The translations under genes and the position numbers were made by a program. Positions 19,606-28,985 of a stretch of DNA of 40,309 nucleotides are shown piece by piece (position 1 is the stretch's first letter; each line of letters starts with the position of its first letter). The notes beneath the pieces are model-generated. The model ran no database searches. It saw nothing but the letters and a program-made list of their open reading frames with translations, and was not told where the DNA came from. Where the stretch lies: the NCBI GenBank assembly GCA_030747125.1, contig JASLLI010000005.1, positions 1 to 40,309 of the forward strand, written 5' to 3'. The DNA comes from Fidelibacterota bacterium. Its GTDB lineage: Bacteria > Fidelibacterota > Marinisomatia > SCGC-AAA003-L08 > D37C17.

Positions 19606-21476
19606 ACCAGACCGTGATAGGATTATCCGGACATATAGACCATGGTAAAACTGCCCTGGTTCAGGCATTGACAGGGGTGAATACGGATAAGCTACAGGAG
19701 GAACAACAGCGGGGAATGACCATTGATATTGGTTTTGCTTTCCTGAATGAAAATACCACTCTCATTGATGTTCCAGGTCATGAAAAATTTGTTAAGAATA
19801 TGATGGCAGGGGTTTCCGGAATTGATGTTGCTCTGTTAGTGGTAGCTGCGGATGATGGGGTAATGCCTCAGACTCGTGAGCACTTCGAAATATTAAACTT
19901 GCTGGATATACCCCTGGGCTTAATCGCCCTTAATAAAGTTGATTTAGCCGACGAGGATTGGCTTGACCTGGTGGAGTTGGATATCACAGAATTGGTGAAA
20001 GGGTCATTCATGGAAGAAGCTCCCATTATCCGAGTCTCAGCAGTGGAAGGTACAGGCGTAGAAAATTTAAAAAGTTCCCTGGTAGAGATATGTTCAAAAG
20101 CCCCTGACAAACTAAATCGAGGGATTTTCCGAATGCATGTTGACAGAGCATTCAGTATGAAAGGTTATGGTACGGTGGTAACGGGAACTGTGAACTCAGG
20201 GGAATTACACAGTGGTGATAGCATAGAAATTTTACCTGGTGAGATTAAATCAAAGGTTCGGGGATTACAATCCCATAGCCGGGAAGTTGAAGAAGTGACA
20301 ATGGGGGACAGGGCAGCCATCAATTTGCAGGGAATTGACAAAGAGCACATTCAACGGGGCAGTCAGATATCAGAACCGGGATATTTACAAGCCATGACCA
20401 ATATGGGGGTGGCATTGCATCTGCTCAGTTCTTCTAAAAAGAGTATTGAACAAAACCAGAGAGTGCGCATCCATTTGGGAACACAGGAAGTCATGGCACG
20501 CATCGCTCTCACAGGTGCAAAATCTCTACAGCCCGGTAACAAAGGTGCCGCCATGTTGCGATTGGAATCTCCCTTAGTGGCTGCCAGGGGTGATAAGTTT
20601 ATCATTCGCAGCTATTCCCCCATCATCACTATTGGCGGGGGAGAAGTATTAGATGTAGTCATTGAAGAAAAATGGAAAGTTGTAAAAAACAAAATTCAGG
20701 ATTTATTTAATCATTCAGATACAGACCAGATACTTCAACTTGTAAGTCAGGAAGGAGCTAAACCCCTGACTGTTGAAAAATTGAAATTTCGGTTGGGAGT
20801 TTCACCCGAGCAAATTGAAGCGTTAATTAAAGGAATTGAGCCTCTGCAATGGGTACACAATAAACACCATAAATGGTTGGTAACCCGGGAGCAATGGCAG
20901 AATCTGAAATCACAAATTCTACTAATTTTGTCAGAATTCCACAAGAGACGACCTTTAGAATCCGGAGCTCAAAAAGAAGAAATTCGTCAACAATTAAAAT
21001 CTGAAGAATCCCTTTTAGAGTTGTTACTACAGGAACTACAGAAAGAGAATAAGGTAGTTCAAAACGGAAAAGTATGGGCCGATTCACAATTTAAACTCAG
21101 TTTGAATAACGAAGATGATTCGCTGCAGACAGATATCCTGAGTATTTTAGATAAGGAGGGGTTTACCTCCTCCAATCTGGCAGAACTGTCAACTAAAACA
21201 GGTCATCCCAAAGACAAGCTATTGCAGGTTCTCAAGGTTGCTGAGCAACAGGGAAAAATTCTACGCCTGGATGGCAATATCATGTTTACGCGACGGAATT
21301 TTCTGACTCTAAAAAGTAAAATTCAGCAGCATTTTATGAACCATAGTGAACTATCCGTCCCCCAGTTTAAAGAGATCGCACAAACCTCTCGTAAATATGC
21401 TGTACCCCTTCTTGAATATTTTGATAAGATGAAAATTACTTTCAGAGCCGGGAATGCAAGGAAGTTGGTTCAATGA
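19602..21476 (+). CDS. selB: Selenocysteine-specific elongation factor SelB
   Basis: GHIDHGKTALVQALTGVNTDKLQEEQQRGMTIDIGFA, DVPGHEKFVKNMMAG, NKVD; C-terminal winged-helix region; ATGA overlap with selA. Confidence 0.97.
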   Translation: MNQTVIGLSGHIDHGKTALVQALTGVNTDKLQEEQQRGMTIDIGFAFLNENTTLIDVPGHEKFVKNMMAGVSGIDVALLVVAADDGVMPQTREHFEILNLLDIPLGLIALNKVDLADEDWLDLVELDITELVKGSFMEEAPIIRVSAVEGTGVENLKSSLVEICSKAPDKLNRGIFRMHVDRAFSMKGYGTVVTGTVNSGELHSGDSIEILPGEIKSKVRGLQSHSREVEEVTMGDRAAINLQGIDKEHIQRGSQISEPGYLQAMTNMGVALHLLSSSKKSIEQNQRVRIHLGTQEVMARIALTGAKSLQPGNKGAAMLRLESPLVAARGDKFIIRSYSPIITIGGGEVLDVVIEEKWKVVKNKIQDLFNHSDTDQILQLVSQEGAKPLTVEKLKFRLGVSPEQIEALIKGIEPLQWVHNKHHKWLVTREQWQNLKSQILLILSEFHKRRPLESGAQKEEIRQQLKSEESLLELLLQELQKENKVVQNGKVWADSQFKLSLNNEDDSLQTDILSILDKEGFTSSNLAELSTKTGHPKDKLLQVLKVAEQQGKILRLDGNIMFTRRNFLTLKSKIQQHFMNHSELSVPQFKEIAQTSRKYAVPLLEYFDKMKITFRAGNARKLVQ

Positions 21477-21575
21477 GAATTATGAATGGGAAATTATTAG
21501 TCAAACCCTTTAGGGTAGATAATCTGGTACTGTAAAATTAATGAAATTCTATTACAGACATTTTAATATTACCTC

Positions 21576-21601
21576 CAGCCATGCCATTAATAGTATGGCT
21601 G
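21576..21601. terminator. Weak stem-loop between selB and mutS, possible terminator
   Basis: CAGCCAT-gccattaatagt-ATGGCTG, followed by a T-rich stretch about 10 nt later. Confidence 0.3.
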
Positions 21602-21631
21602 TAGCATATCTTTCCTTTTTCGGAGATATAT

Positions 21632-24220
21632 ATGTCTAAGCCCAAAGGTCCCACTCCTGTGATGAAGCAATTTTGGGAAGCGAAGAAAAAGCACCCGGAT
21701 GCTGTCATGTTGTTTAGAATGGGTGACTTCTATGAGACCTTTGAGGAGGATGCAGTTATTACCGCAGAAATATTGGGGATCACCTTGACAAAACGCTCTA
21801 ATGGTGCTGCATCCACAGTGCCATTGGCAGGCTTTCCCTATCATGCCCTTGATCAGCATTTGTATAAATTACTAAAAGCAGGTCACCGCGTAGCGATTTG
21901 TGAACAGATTGAAGACCCGAAACTTGCCAAAGGCATTGTAAAAAGAGAAGTTGTGGAAGTACTATCTCCGGGAACTGCCATTACTGACCGATATTTAGAT
22001 GAAAAAGAAAATAATTATCTCTGTGCTGTAGTTCTTCAGAAAAACCATTGCGGCATTGCTATTTTAGATAATTCAACCGGTGAATTTAAAGCCTGTGAAA
22101 AACCAATTAGTAAGCTGAGTACATTTTTAAGTCAGTTCAATGTTACGGAAATTATCATTGCTGAAGACCAGGAAGCTGATTTGCATATCATATTAAAGGA
22201 GGACAGTGTATTCACCACGAAAATTCCCGACTGGTGCCGCAATTATGATACTGCCTTAGACTCTCTTACGGATCATTTTAAAGTAAATTCCCTGAAAGGA
22301 TTTGGAATTGATACCCTGTCACTTGCCGTTTCTGCAGCCGGGTCTGCTCTTTATTATGTACATCAGAATTTTAAAGGGAAAATAAAACATATTACTTCCC
22401 TGTCTCATCTTCAGGAAAAAGGGGTGATGGGAGTTGATGCCTTTACCTTTCGTAATCTGGAAATATTCAATTCTCTTTCCACGCAGGGAATTCACGGGAC
22501 CCTCATTGGTACTATAGACAATACCATAACTGCATCAGGCAGCAGAATGCTTAAAAGTTGGTTAAGACAACCCCTCAATAACAAAGTTAAACTGAACAAC
22601 AGACTCAATTGTATCACCGAATGTATGGATGCTCTCTTCCCCTTGGCTGAGGTTCGTGAAAAACTAAAGGAAACTTCTGATTTGGAGCGTATCCTTGCCA
22701 GAGTTGCAAATGGAAAAGCTCATCCCAAAGATGTGGTAAATTTGGGAGTTACTCTGTCAATTCTGGCATCCTTTAAAGAGATCATTCCAAATCAATTAAA
22801 ACAGCTTCGCAGAGTATTAAATGAGTTACAGGACTTAAGTGATGCAATCGCTAAAATTCAGGCTCATATCAAGAAAGAACCTCCGGTGAATATTTCAAAA
22901 GGAGGGTATATTCAGGACGGATTATCTGAGGAATTAGATGAACTTCGCAATATGTCAGCTGATGCAAGCCAATGGATGCGGGATATGCAGATTGAAGAGC
23001 AGAAGAAAACAGGAATTTCGAGTTTGAAAGTAGGGTACAACCGGGTTTTTGGATATTATTTGGAAGTTACCAAAACTCATATAGACAAAATTCCCTCACA
23101 TTATATCCGTAAACAAACTCTTACTAATTCTGAGCGGTATTTTACTGAGGACTTAAAAAATTACGAGGAGAAAATTCTCTCAGCTGAAGAAAAGATCATC
23201 GCTCTTGAGGCAAAAATTTTTAATGAGGTGTGCCATGCCGTCATTCAAGAAGGGCATGCAATTCAGATCAATGCGGGAATAATGGCAACCTTGGATATTA
23301 CAGCTGCTCAGGCAGTATTGGCACAGGAAAAAAATTATAACCGCCCGGAGATCAATACTGACTCTCTTATTTCCATAAAAAATGGGAGACATCCTGTAGT
23401 TGAAGATTTACTTCCCATTGGCGAAGACTTCATTCCCAACGATGTAACTTTGGATAATGCTTCCTCTCAAATTGCTATTATCACCGGTCCTAACATGGCA
23501 GGGAAGAGTACTTACCTTCGCCAGATTGGACTCATAACTATCATGGCACAGGCCGGTTTATTTGTCCCGGCGGAGACGGCGGTGATTGGTTTAGTTGATC
23601 AGCTTTTCACCCGTGTTGGTGCCAGTGATAATCTTGCCGGAGGTGAATCCACATTTCTGGTTGAAATGAACGAAACTGCTAATATTTTAAATAATGCCAC
23701 CAGACAGAGTTTAATTCTGTTAGATGAAATAGGCAGAGGTACCTCCACCTATGATGGACTCTCCATCGCCTGGGCAGTAACCGAATATCTTCACAGTCAT
23801 AAGGATGTTCAGGCAAAGACTATTTTTGCAACCCATTATCATGAATTAGTTGATCTGGCAGAAAAACTTCCCAGAGCAGTAAATTTGAATGTGGCGGTAA
23901 AAGAGTTTGGTGATAAAATTATATTTTTGAAAAAGATAATTCCGGGAGGTGCAGATAAAAGTTATGGGGTGCATGTGGCTGAGATGGCAGGTCTTCCCGG
24001 AACGGTAATACAAAGAGCAAAAAAGTTGTTACAGGAACATAGCTGTGGTGAAAAGGAATATTTACCTCAGGCTGAATTGGATCTTCAACCTCAATTAGAT
24101 ATTTTTTCAGAAAAAGAAAAAGCATTGCAGGATGAACTCAGCACCATAAATGTAGATGAATTAACTCCCATTGAGGCGTTGTCTAAAATAGATGAATTAA
24201 AGAAAAAACATGGATTATAA
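21632..24220 (+). CDS. mutS: DNA mismatch repair protein MutS
   Basis: 862 aa; TPVMKQFWEAKKKHPDAVMLFRMGDFYETF, ITGPNMAGKSTYLRQ, LLDEIGRGTSTYDG, FATHYHEL. Confidence 0.98.
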   Translation: MSKPKGPTPVMKQFWEAKKKHPDAVMLFRMGDFYETFEEDAVITAEILGITLTKRSNGAASTVPLAGFPYHALDQHLYKLLKAGHRVAICEQIEDPKLAKGIVKREVVEVLSPGTAITDRYLDEKENNYLCAVVLQKNHCGIAILDNSTGEFKACEKPISKLSTFLSQFNVTEIIIAEDQEADLHIILKEDSVFTTKIPDWCRNYDTALDSLTDHFKVNSLKGFGIDTLSLAVSAAGSALYYVHQNFKGKIKHITSLSHLQEKGVMGVDAFTFRNLEIFNSLSTQGIHGTLIGTIDNTITASGSRMLKSWLRQPLNNKVKLNNRLNCITECMDALFPLAEVREKLKETSDLERILARVANGKAHPKDVVNLGVTLSILASFKEIIPNQLKQLRRVLNELQDLSDAIAKIQAHIKKEPPVNISKGGYIQDGLSEELDELRNMSADASQWMRDMQIEEQKKTGISSLKVGYNRVFGYYLEVTKTHIDKIPSHYIRKQTLTNSERYFTEDLKNYEEKILSAEEKIIALEAKIFNEVCHAVIQEGHAIQINAGIMATLDITAAQAVLAQEKNYNRPEINTDSLISIKNGRHPVVEDLLPIGEDFIPNDVTLDNASSQIAIITGPNMAGKSTYLRQIGLITIMAQAGLFVPAETAVIGLVDQLFTRVGASDNLAGGESTFLVEMNETANILNNATRQSLILLDEIGRGTSTYDGLSIAWAVTEYLHSHKDVQAKTIFATHYHELVDLAEKLPRAVNLNVAVKEFGDKIIFLKKIIPGGADKSYGVHVAEMAGLPGTVIQRAKKLLQEHSCGEKEYLPQAELDLQPQLDIFSEKEKALQDELSTINVDELTPIEALSKIDELKKKHGL

Positions 24221-25151
24221 ACGATTCATTTTCATCAGTGCATTTTTGTTGACGCAGGTATTTTCCTATTCAATTGACGGAGGATTTTTTACTCAGGCAC
24301 AAGGGGCAAAATCTGCAGCTTTAGGGGGATCCGGGATGTTCACTGAGGATGGGGGTAATCCTCAACTTTTACTAACTATGGATAATCCCACTATCGGTTT
24401 TGGAATTGGAAACATATATTCCGGGTTGGTAAAAGGAAATTATTTTTCATCCACGCTGCACATGAATGATATACCACTCTATATTGGCGTCTTTACCCGA
24501 AAAGTCAGTGGAATTCCAGATACCCGTAATGCCTGGCAGGATGATGGTAATACAATTCCTGAACCGGGTGAAATAAATTATTTCAAAATAACTACTATTC
24601 AACAGCAGGAAATTGGTGTAAAAATTGCCAGTGCACAATCATGGAAACAGATTTATTTTAGTACCATGTTAAAACCACATTATCAAGTTCTTGCTGAAAA
24701 TTCACGCTTTGGAATGGGGGTTGATATAAACGCCTCCTATGAAATTACCAGGGGAGTTACCATCGCAGGAAAATTAGAAAATGCCCTTGGAATGTACACA
24801 TGGAATACAGGCAGCATTGAAAAAAATCTGCCACGGTTAAAAATGGGCGGTGTCATGCAATACAACTCAATTCAAGCAGGGGGAGAGTTAGGGAAAGAAA
24901 TAAGGCAAGGTAGTGAACTCTTGTATACTCTAGGAGGTGAAATATTATTGCAAACTAATGTGTTTATTCGAGTTGGAAAATCAAATAATTCTAAAGTGAC
25001 AGCAGGTGTGGGTATCAAATTCCCCTATTTACAATTAGACTATGCCTTTGTTCAACCTGCTGAGGAATTACCTTTCAAGGCGACCCAATTTTTTACTCTG
25101 TCATTTTTTACTAAGGAATTACACCGTTTTAAGGGTAAAATAACGCCTTAA
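24210..25151 (+). CDS. PorV/PorQ-like outer-membrane beta-barrel protein
   Basis: Signal peptide, GAKSAALGGSGMFTEDGGNPQLLLTMDNPT motif, amphipathic beta-strand pattern; overlaps the mutS 3' end. Confidence 0.6.
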   Translation: MDYKRFIFISAFLLTQVFSYSIDGGFFTQAQGAKSAALGGSGMFTEDGGNPQLLLTMDNPTIGFGIGNIYSGLVKGNYFSSTLHMNDIPLYIGVFTRKVSGIPDTRNAWQDDGNTIPEPGEINYFKITTIQQQEIGVKIASAQSWKQIYFSTMLKPHYQVLAENSRFGMGVDINASYEITRGVTIAGKLENALGMYTWNTGSIEKNLPRLKMGGVMQYNSIQAGGELGKEIRQGSELLYTLGGEILLQTNVFIRVGKSNNSKVTAGVGIKFPYLQLDYAFVQPAEELPFKATQFFTLSFFTKELHRFKGKITP

Positions 25152-25161
25152 GATCTTTGAG

Positions 25162-25190
25162 TTTACAATTAAAAAGCTGTAGTATATAAA
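25162..25190 (+). promoter_or_regulatory. Sigma70-like promoter for the yicC-gmk-rpoZ operon
   Basis: TTTACA (25162..25167), 17 bp spacer, TATAAA (25185..25190). Confidence 0.5.
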
Positions 25191-25230
25191 TCTTGGATTT
25201 TCGAGGATTGACATTCCAACTCAGGGGAGG

Positions 25231-26112
25231 ATGCATTTGATATTATCAATGACTGGTTTTGGCAGAGCTGAAACACAGAATGATGAGGTTATTTTAGCTG
25301 TTGAAATTCGTTCTGTGAACAGTCGTTATCTGGACTTTTCTCCCCGATTGCCTAAATCATTAATGCCCTTTGAAGATGAGGCACAACGGTTGGTGAAAGA
25401 AAAGTGTATCCGTGGCAGAGTGAGTTTATCAGCCAAAATTGAAAAAAAACCCGGAGTAAAAAACGGGATGGCACTCAACCACGAAAAATTAGCTGAATAT
25501 ATGGCTGTAGTCAAAGAAATTCAGGATTCCTCAAATAGGGAAGATTTACCTTCTATGGGAGATATTCTGAGGCTTCCTGAAATATTTTCAGGAGAAAACA
25601 GAGAGGAAGAAAACAGTTTAAAGGATTTATTTTTAGATTCCCTTAAAAGTGCCATCCATGAGATGAATTTAATACGGGCTGAGGAAGGGGAAAATATAGC
25701 AACGGATTTTGCTTCCAGATTAAAGTATATGGTTGAAGTTACAGGCGTCATCCAAAAGGCAGCTGATGCATCCCGGTCTGATATTGTTCAGCGGTACCAT
25801 CAAAAAATTAAGGACCTTTTAGATGATGTGAGCATTGATGAATCCCGGTTATGTCAGGAAGCAGCGATTTTGGCTGAAAAACGAGATATCACTGAAGAAA
25901 TGGTTAGGCTAAAGAGTCACATTGAACTGTTTAAATCCTATATGGAAACCTCAAAAAATGAGGGAAAAAAATTAAATTTCCTGATTCAGGAAATGGGAAG
26001 AGAGATAAACACCATTGGTTCAAAAACAGATGTTATTGAAATCAGTCATTTGGTAGTTGATCTGAAAGATGAGTTAGAAAAAATAAGAGAACAAGTACAA
26101 AATATTATATGA
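25231..26112 (+). CDS. yicC: YicC/YloC family endoribonuclease
   Basis: SMTGFGRAE, EIRSVNSRYLD, LNFLIQEMGREINTIGSKT; SD AGGGGAGG. Confidence 0.95.
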   Translation: MHLILSMTGFGRAETQNDEVILAVEIRSVNSRYLDFSPRLPKSLMPFEDEAQRLVKEKCIRGRVSLSAKIEKKPGVKNGMALNHEKLAEYMAVVKEIQDSSNREDLPSMGDILRLPEIFSGENREEENSLKDLFLDSLKSAIHEMNLIRAEEGENIATDFASRLKYMVEVTGVIQKAADASRSDIVQRYHQKIKDLLDDVSIDESRLCQEAAILAEKRDITEEMVRLKSHIELFKSYMETSKNEGKKLNFLIQEMGREINTIGSKTDVIEISHLVVDLKDELEKIREQVQNII

Positions 26113-26690
26113 GTATGGGAAAATTAATTGTATTGTCTGCTCCGTCAGGTACGGGGAAGACTTCTGTGTGTAAGCAATTGCTAAAGAATAACCCAATATG
26201 GAAATTTTCAGTGTCAGCCACAACCCGTCCATTGAGGGAAGGGGAAGTAGATGGGAAAGACTATATCCACATGTCGAATGAAAAATTCGAACATAATGTG
26301 AAATTTGGAGATTTCCTCGAATGGGAATGGGTACATGGAAATAAATATGGAACGCCTATTGGCCCCCTCGAAGATGTGTTGGATGATGGCGGGACCATGC
26401 TTCTGGATATTGATGTAAAGGGGGGAAAGACGGTGATGGAAGAGTTCCCCGAAAATACAGTTGGAATTTTTATTGAGCCACCGGGAGACGATGTACCCGA
26501 ACAGTTGGAGATTTTAGAAGAAAGACTGGAGAGTAGGGGGAATGAGCCTTCCAAGCTAATCAAACAGAGGTTGAAACGATTCCCGGTCGAAATGGAATAT
26601 AAAGAAGATTTTCAATTCCATTTTATAAATGAAGATTTAAAAGAAACAGTGAAAAATATTGAAAAAGTTATAAAGGAGAATATCAAGTGA
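26109..26690 (+). CDS. gmk: Guanylate kinase
   Basis: VLSAPSGTGKTSVCKQLL, SVSATTRPLREGEVDGKDY, GDFLEWEWVHGNKYGTP. Confidence 0.96.
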   Translation: MSMGKLIVLSAPSGTGKTSVCKQLLKNNPIWKFSVSATTRPLREGEVDGKDYIHMSNEKFEHNVKFGDFLEWEWVHGNKYGTPIGPLEDVLDDGGTMLLDIDVKGGKTVMEEFPENTVGIFIEPPGDDVPEQLEILEERLESRGNEPSKLIKQRLKRFPVEMEYKEDFQFHFINEDLKETVKNIEKVIKENIK

Positions 26691-26968
26691 ATGTAAAAGC
26701 TATCCCCATGAGTGATTTGTATAAAGTATGTGATGATGTATATGAATCTGTCATGGTTATTGCTCAGCGTGCAAAACAAATCATAGATCAACGGGTAATT
26801 CCAATTGATGAAACAGAAGAAGTAGAAGATTCCATTTTGTATCAGGAACCAGAAATTAAAGTGGATTCTTTAGACAAGCCCATGGTACAGGCTCTGGGAG
26901 AATATATGGAAAACGAATTGGAATGGCGGCAACCATCAGAAGATGATCTCCAGTCCAATGGCTCATGA
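26687..26968 (+). CDS. rpoZ: RNA polymerase omega subunit-like protein
   Basis: 93 aa between gmk and udg; YESVMVIAQRAKQI resembles the RpoZ Y..v...a.RA.qi motif. Confidence 0.75.
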   Translation: MNVKAIPMSDLYKVCDDVYESVMVIAQRAKQIIDQRVIPIDETEEVEDSILYQEPEIKVDSLDKPMVQALGEYMENELEWRQPSEDDLQSNGS

Positions 26969-27620
26969 CCCGGAAAAATTATTCGGGTATTTAGAACAGA
27001 CTAAAGAACTTTACGGAAATACCATATACCTGGAAAATCCCACTGCAGAAAATCCCACGGTAAATGCAGAGGGATTAGCTGCATATTACAATGAAATCTG
27101 TAACTGTCAGCTCTGTGATTTAGGGAAAACCAGAACCAAGTTTGTATTTGGGATTGGAAATCCTGATGCTGACATTATTTTTTTGGGTGAAGCTCCCGGT
27201 GAAAAAGAAGATCTTGCCGGGGAGCCATTTGTAGGCAGAGCAGGAAAATTGTTAGATAAAATGCTGGCAGCCATCAATCTTACCCGGGATGATATATATA
27301 TCTGCAATGTATTAAAATGCAGACCCCCTAAAAACCGTGATCCCCTTCCCTCAGAGGTGGAAAAATGTGAGCCTTATCTGAATCAGCAATTATCCCTCAT
27401 ACAACCTAAACTCATTGTTGCCTTAGGCAGAATTGCAGCATGTACCATCTTAAAAACCAAGGAGCCCCTGAAAGAATTACGCAATAAGGTTTTTTCTTAT
27501 AAAGGAATTGATCTGTTAGTTACTTATCATCCTGCTGCGCTCCTGCGCAATCCTAATTTCAAAAGACCGGCCTGGGAAGACTTCCAGATGATCCGGGATA
27601 AATATCTGCTGAAAAACTAA
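26943..27620 (+). CDS. udg: Uracil-DNA glycosylase family 4
   Basis: CNCQLCDLGKTRTKFVFGIGNPDADIIFLGEAPGEKEDLAGEPFVGRAGKLLDKML, NVLKCRPPKNRDP, TYHPAALLRNP. Confidence 0.95.
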   Translation: MISSPMAHDPEKLFGYLEQTKELYGNTIYLENPTAENPTVNAEGLAAYYNEICNCQLCDLGKTRTKFVFGIGNPDADIIFLGEAPGEKEDLAGEPFVGRAGKLLDKMLAAINLTRDDIYICNVLKCRPPKNRDPLPSEVEKCEPYLNQQLSLIQPKLIVALGRIAACTILKTKEPLKELRNKVFSYKGIDLLVTYHPAALLRNPNFKRPAWEDFQMIRDKYLLKN

Positions 27621-27621
27621 T

Positions 27622-28983
27622 ATGGCTGAAAAGAAGCAGCCAATGCGTCTCCCCCCCCAATCTGTAGAAGCTGAAGAAGCAGTATTGGGGTGTATGCTGA
27701 TAGATCCCGAAGCCGTACCCAGAGTTCTCCATACTTTAACTGAGAAGAGTTTTTATAAAACAGTCCATGCCCACATTTTTACTGCAATTTCTGCCTTATT
27801 TGAAAAAAATGATACGGTGGATACCATTTCTGTGTCAGATGCTTTGCAAAAATCGGGAAAACTTGAAGAGATTGGCGGTGCTTATTTTCTGACAGGTTTA
27901 TCTTCAAATGCCCCCTCCGCTTCCAATGTTGAATTTTATGCAAAAATCGTAAAGGAAAAAGAAATTCTCCGCTCCATCATTCAGTCTGCAGTACAAATGA
28001 GCACAGAGGCATACGAAAGTCAGGAAGAAACCACTAATATTTTAGATAAGGCAGAACAGATTCTCTTTAACCTGTCACAGGATGCAAACCGTGGTGGCTT
28101 TACGGTGTTGGAGCCGGTTCTGCATGAAGTGTTGGATATTTGGGGAAGCCGTAAAGGAGGAGATCTTACAGGGGTTCCCACTGGCTACTATAAACTGGAT
28201 GACATCCTCTCGGGATTACAAGCTTCGGATCTCATCATTTGTGCGGGGAGACCATCCATGGGTAAAACTGCCTTAGCACTTTCCATTGCCCGAAATGCAG
28301 CTGTAGATTATGGTCATAAGGTAGGGCTATTCAGCTTAGAAATGTCCAACAGGCAGTTAGTGGAACGCCTTATCACTGCTGAGGCCAAGGTGGACAGCCA
28401 TTCAGTTCGTACAGGCAGACTCCCCAAAAAAGATTGGAAAAACCTCTCTAAAGCTGCAGGACCAATTTCCGAAGCGCAGATTTATATTGATGATACTGCA
28501 GGGCTTAACATCATGGAATTGCGTGCAAGAGCCAGACAATTAAAAGCTGAAAAGGATATTGAACTCCTTGTGGTTGACTATATCCAGCTGTTATACTCAG
28601 GAGGAAGAGTGGAGAGCCGGCAGCAGGAAATTTCCTTTATATCCAGGTCATTAAAAGCTCTTGCAAAAGATTTGAATATACCTATTCTTGCACTATCTCA
28701 GCTTTCCCGTGCACCTGAAACCCGTACTGATCATCGTCCCATCATGTCTGACTTGAGGGAAAGTGGTGCTATTGAACAGGATGCTGATGTAATCTTATTT
28801 ATATATCGAAAATATGTGTACAGCAAGAATGAAGAGGACAGGGGATTAGGAGAAATTATCGTTGCCAAGCACAGAAACGGTCCCACCGGAATGGTGGAAG
28901 TTTCCTTCATAGATAAATATGCCCGTTTTGAAAATCTGAGCCGAACTGAACAGGACTTTATTCCTGAAGACCTGCCTGCCTGA
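27622..28983 (+). CDS. dnaB: Replicative DNA helicase DnaB
   Basis: PPQSVEAEEAVLGCMLID, ICAGRPSMGKTALALSIARNAA, FSLEMS, VDYIQLL, SDLRESGAIEQDADVI. Confidence 0.98.
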   Translation: MAEKKQPMRLPPQSVEAEEAVLGCMLIDPEAVPRVLHTLTEKSFYKTVHAHIFTAISALFEKNDTVDTISVSDALQKSGKLEEIGGAYFLTGLSSNAPSASNVEFYAKIVKEKEILRSIIQSAVQMSTEAYESQEETTNILDKAEQILFNLSQDANRGGFTVLEPVLHEVLDIWGSRKGGDLTGVPTGYYKLDDILSGLQASDLIICAGRPSMGKTALALSIARNAAVDYGHKVGLFSLEMSNRQLVERLITAEAKVDSHSVRTGRLPKKDWKNLSKAAGPISEAQIYIDDTAGLNIMELRARARQLKAEKDIELLVVDYIQLLYSGGRVESRQQEISFISRSLKALAKDLNIPILALSQLSRAPETRTDHRPIMSDLRESGAIEQDADVILFIYRKYVYSKNEEDRGLGEIIVAKHRNGPTGMVEVSFIDKYARFENLSRTEQDFIPEDLPA

Positions 28984-28985
28984 TC

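Noticed and set aside
21477-21631. Possible selC (tRNA-Sec) next to selB
   Set aside because: No tRNA-like cloverleaf or GGTTCRA box visible in this gap; selC must be elsewhere.
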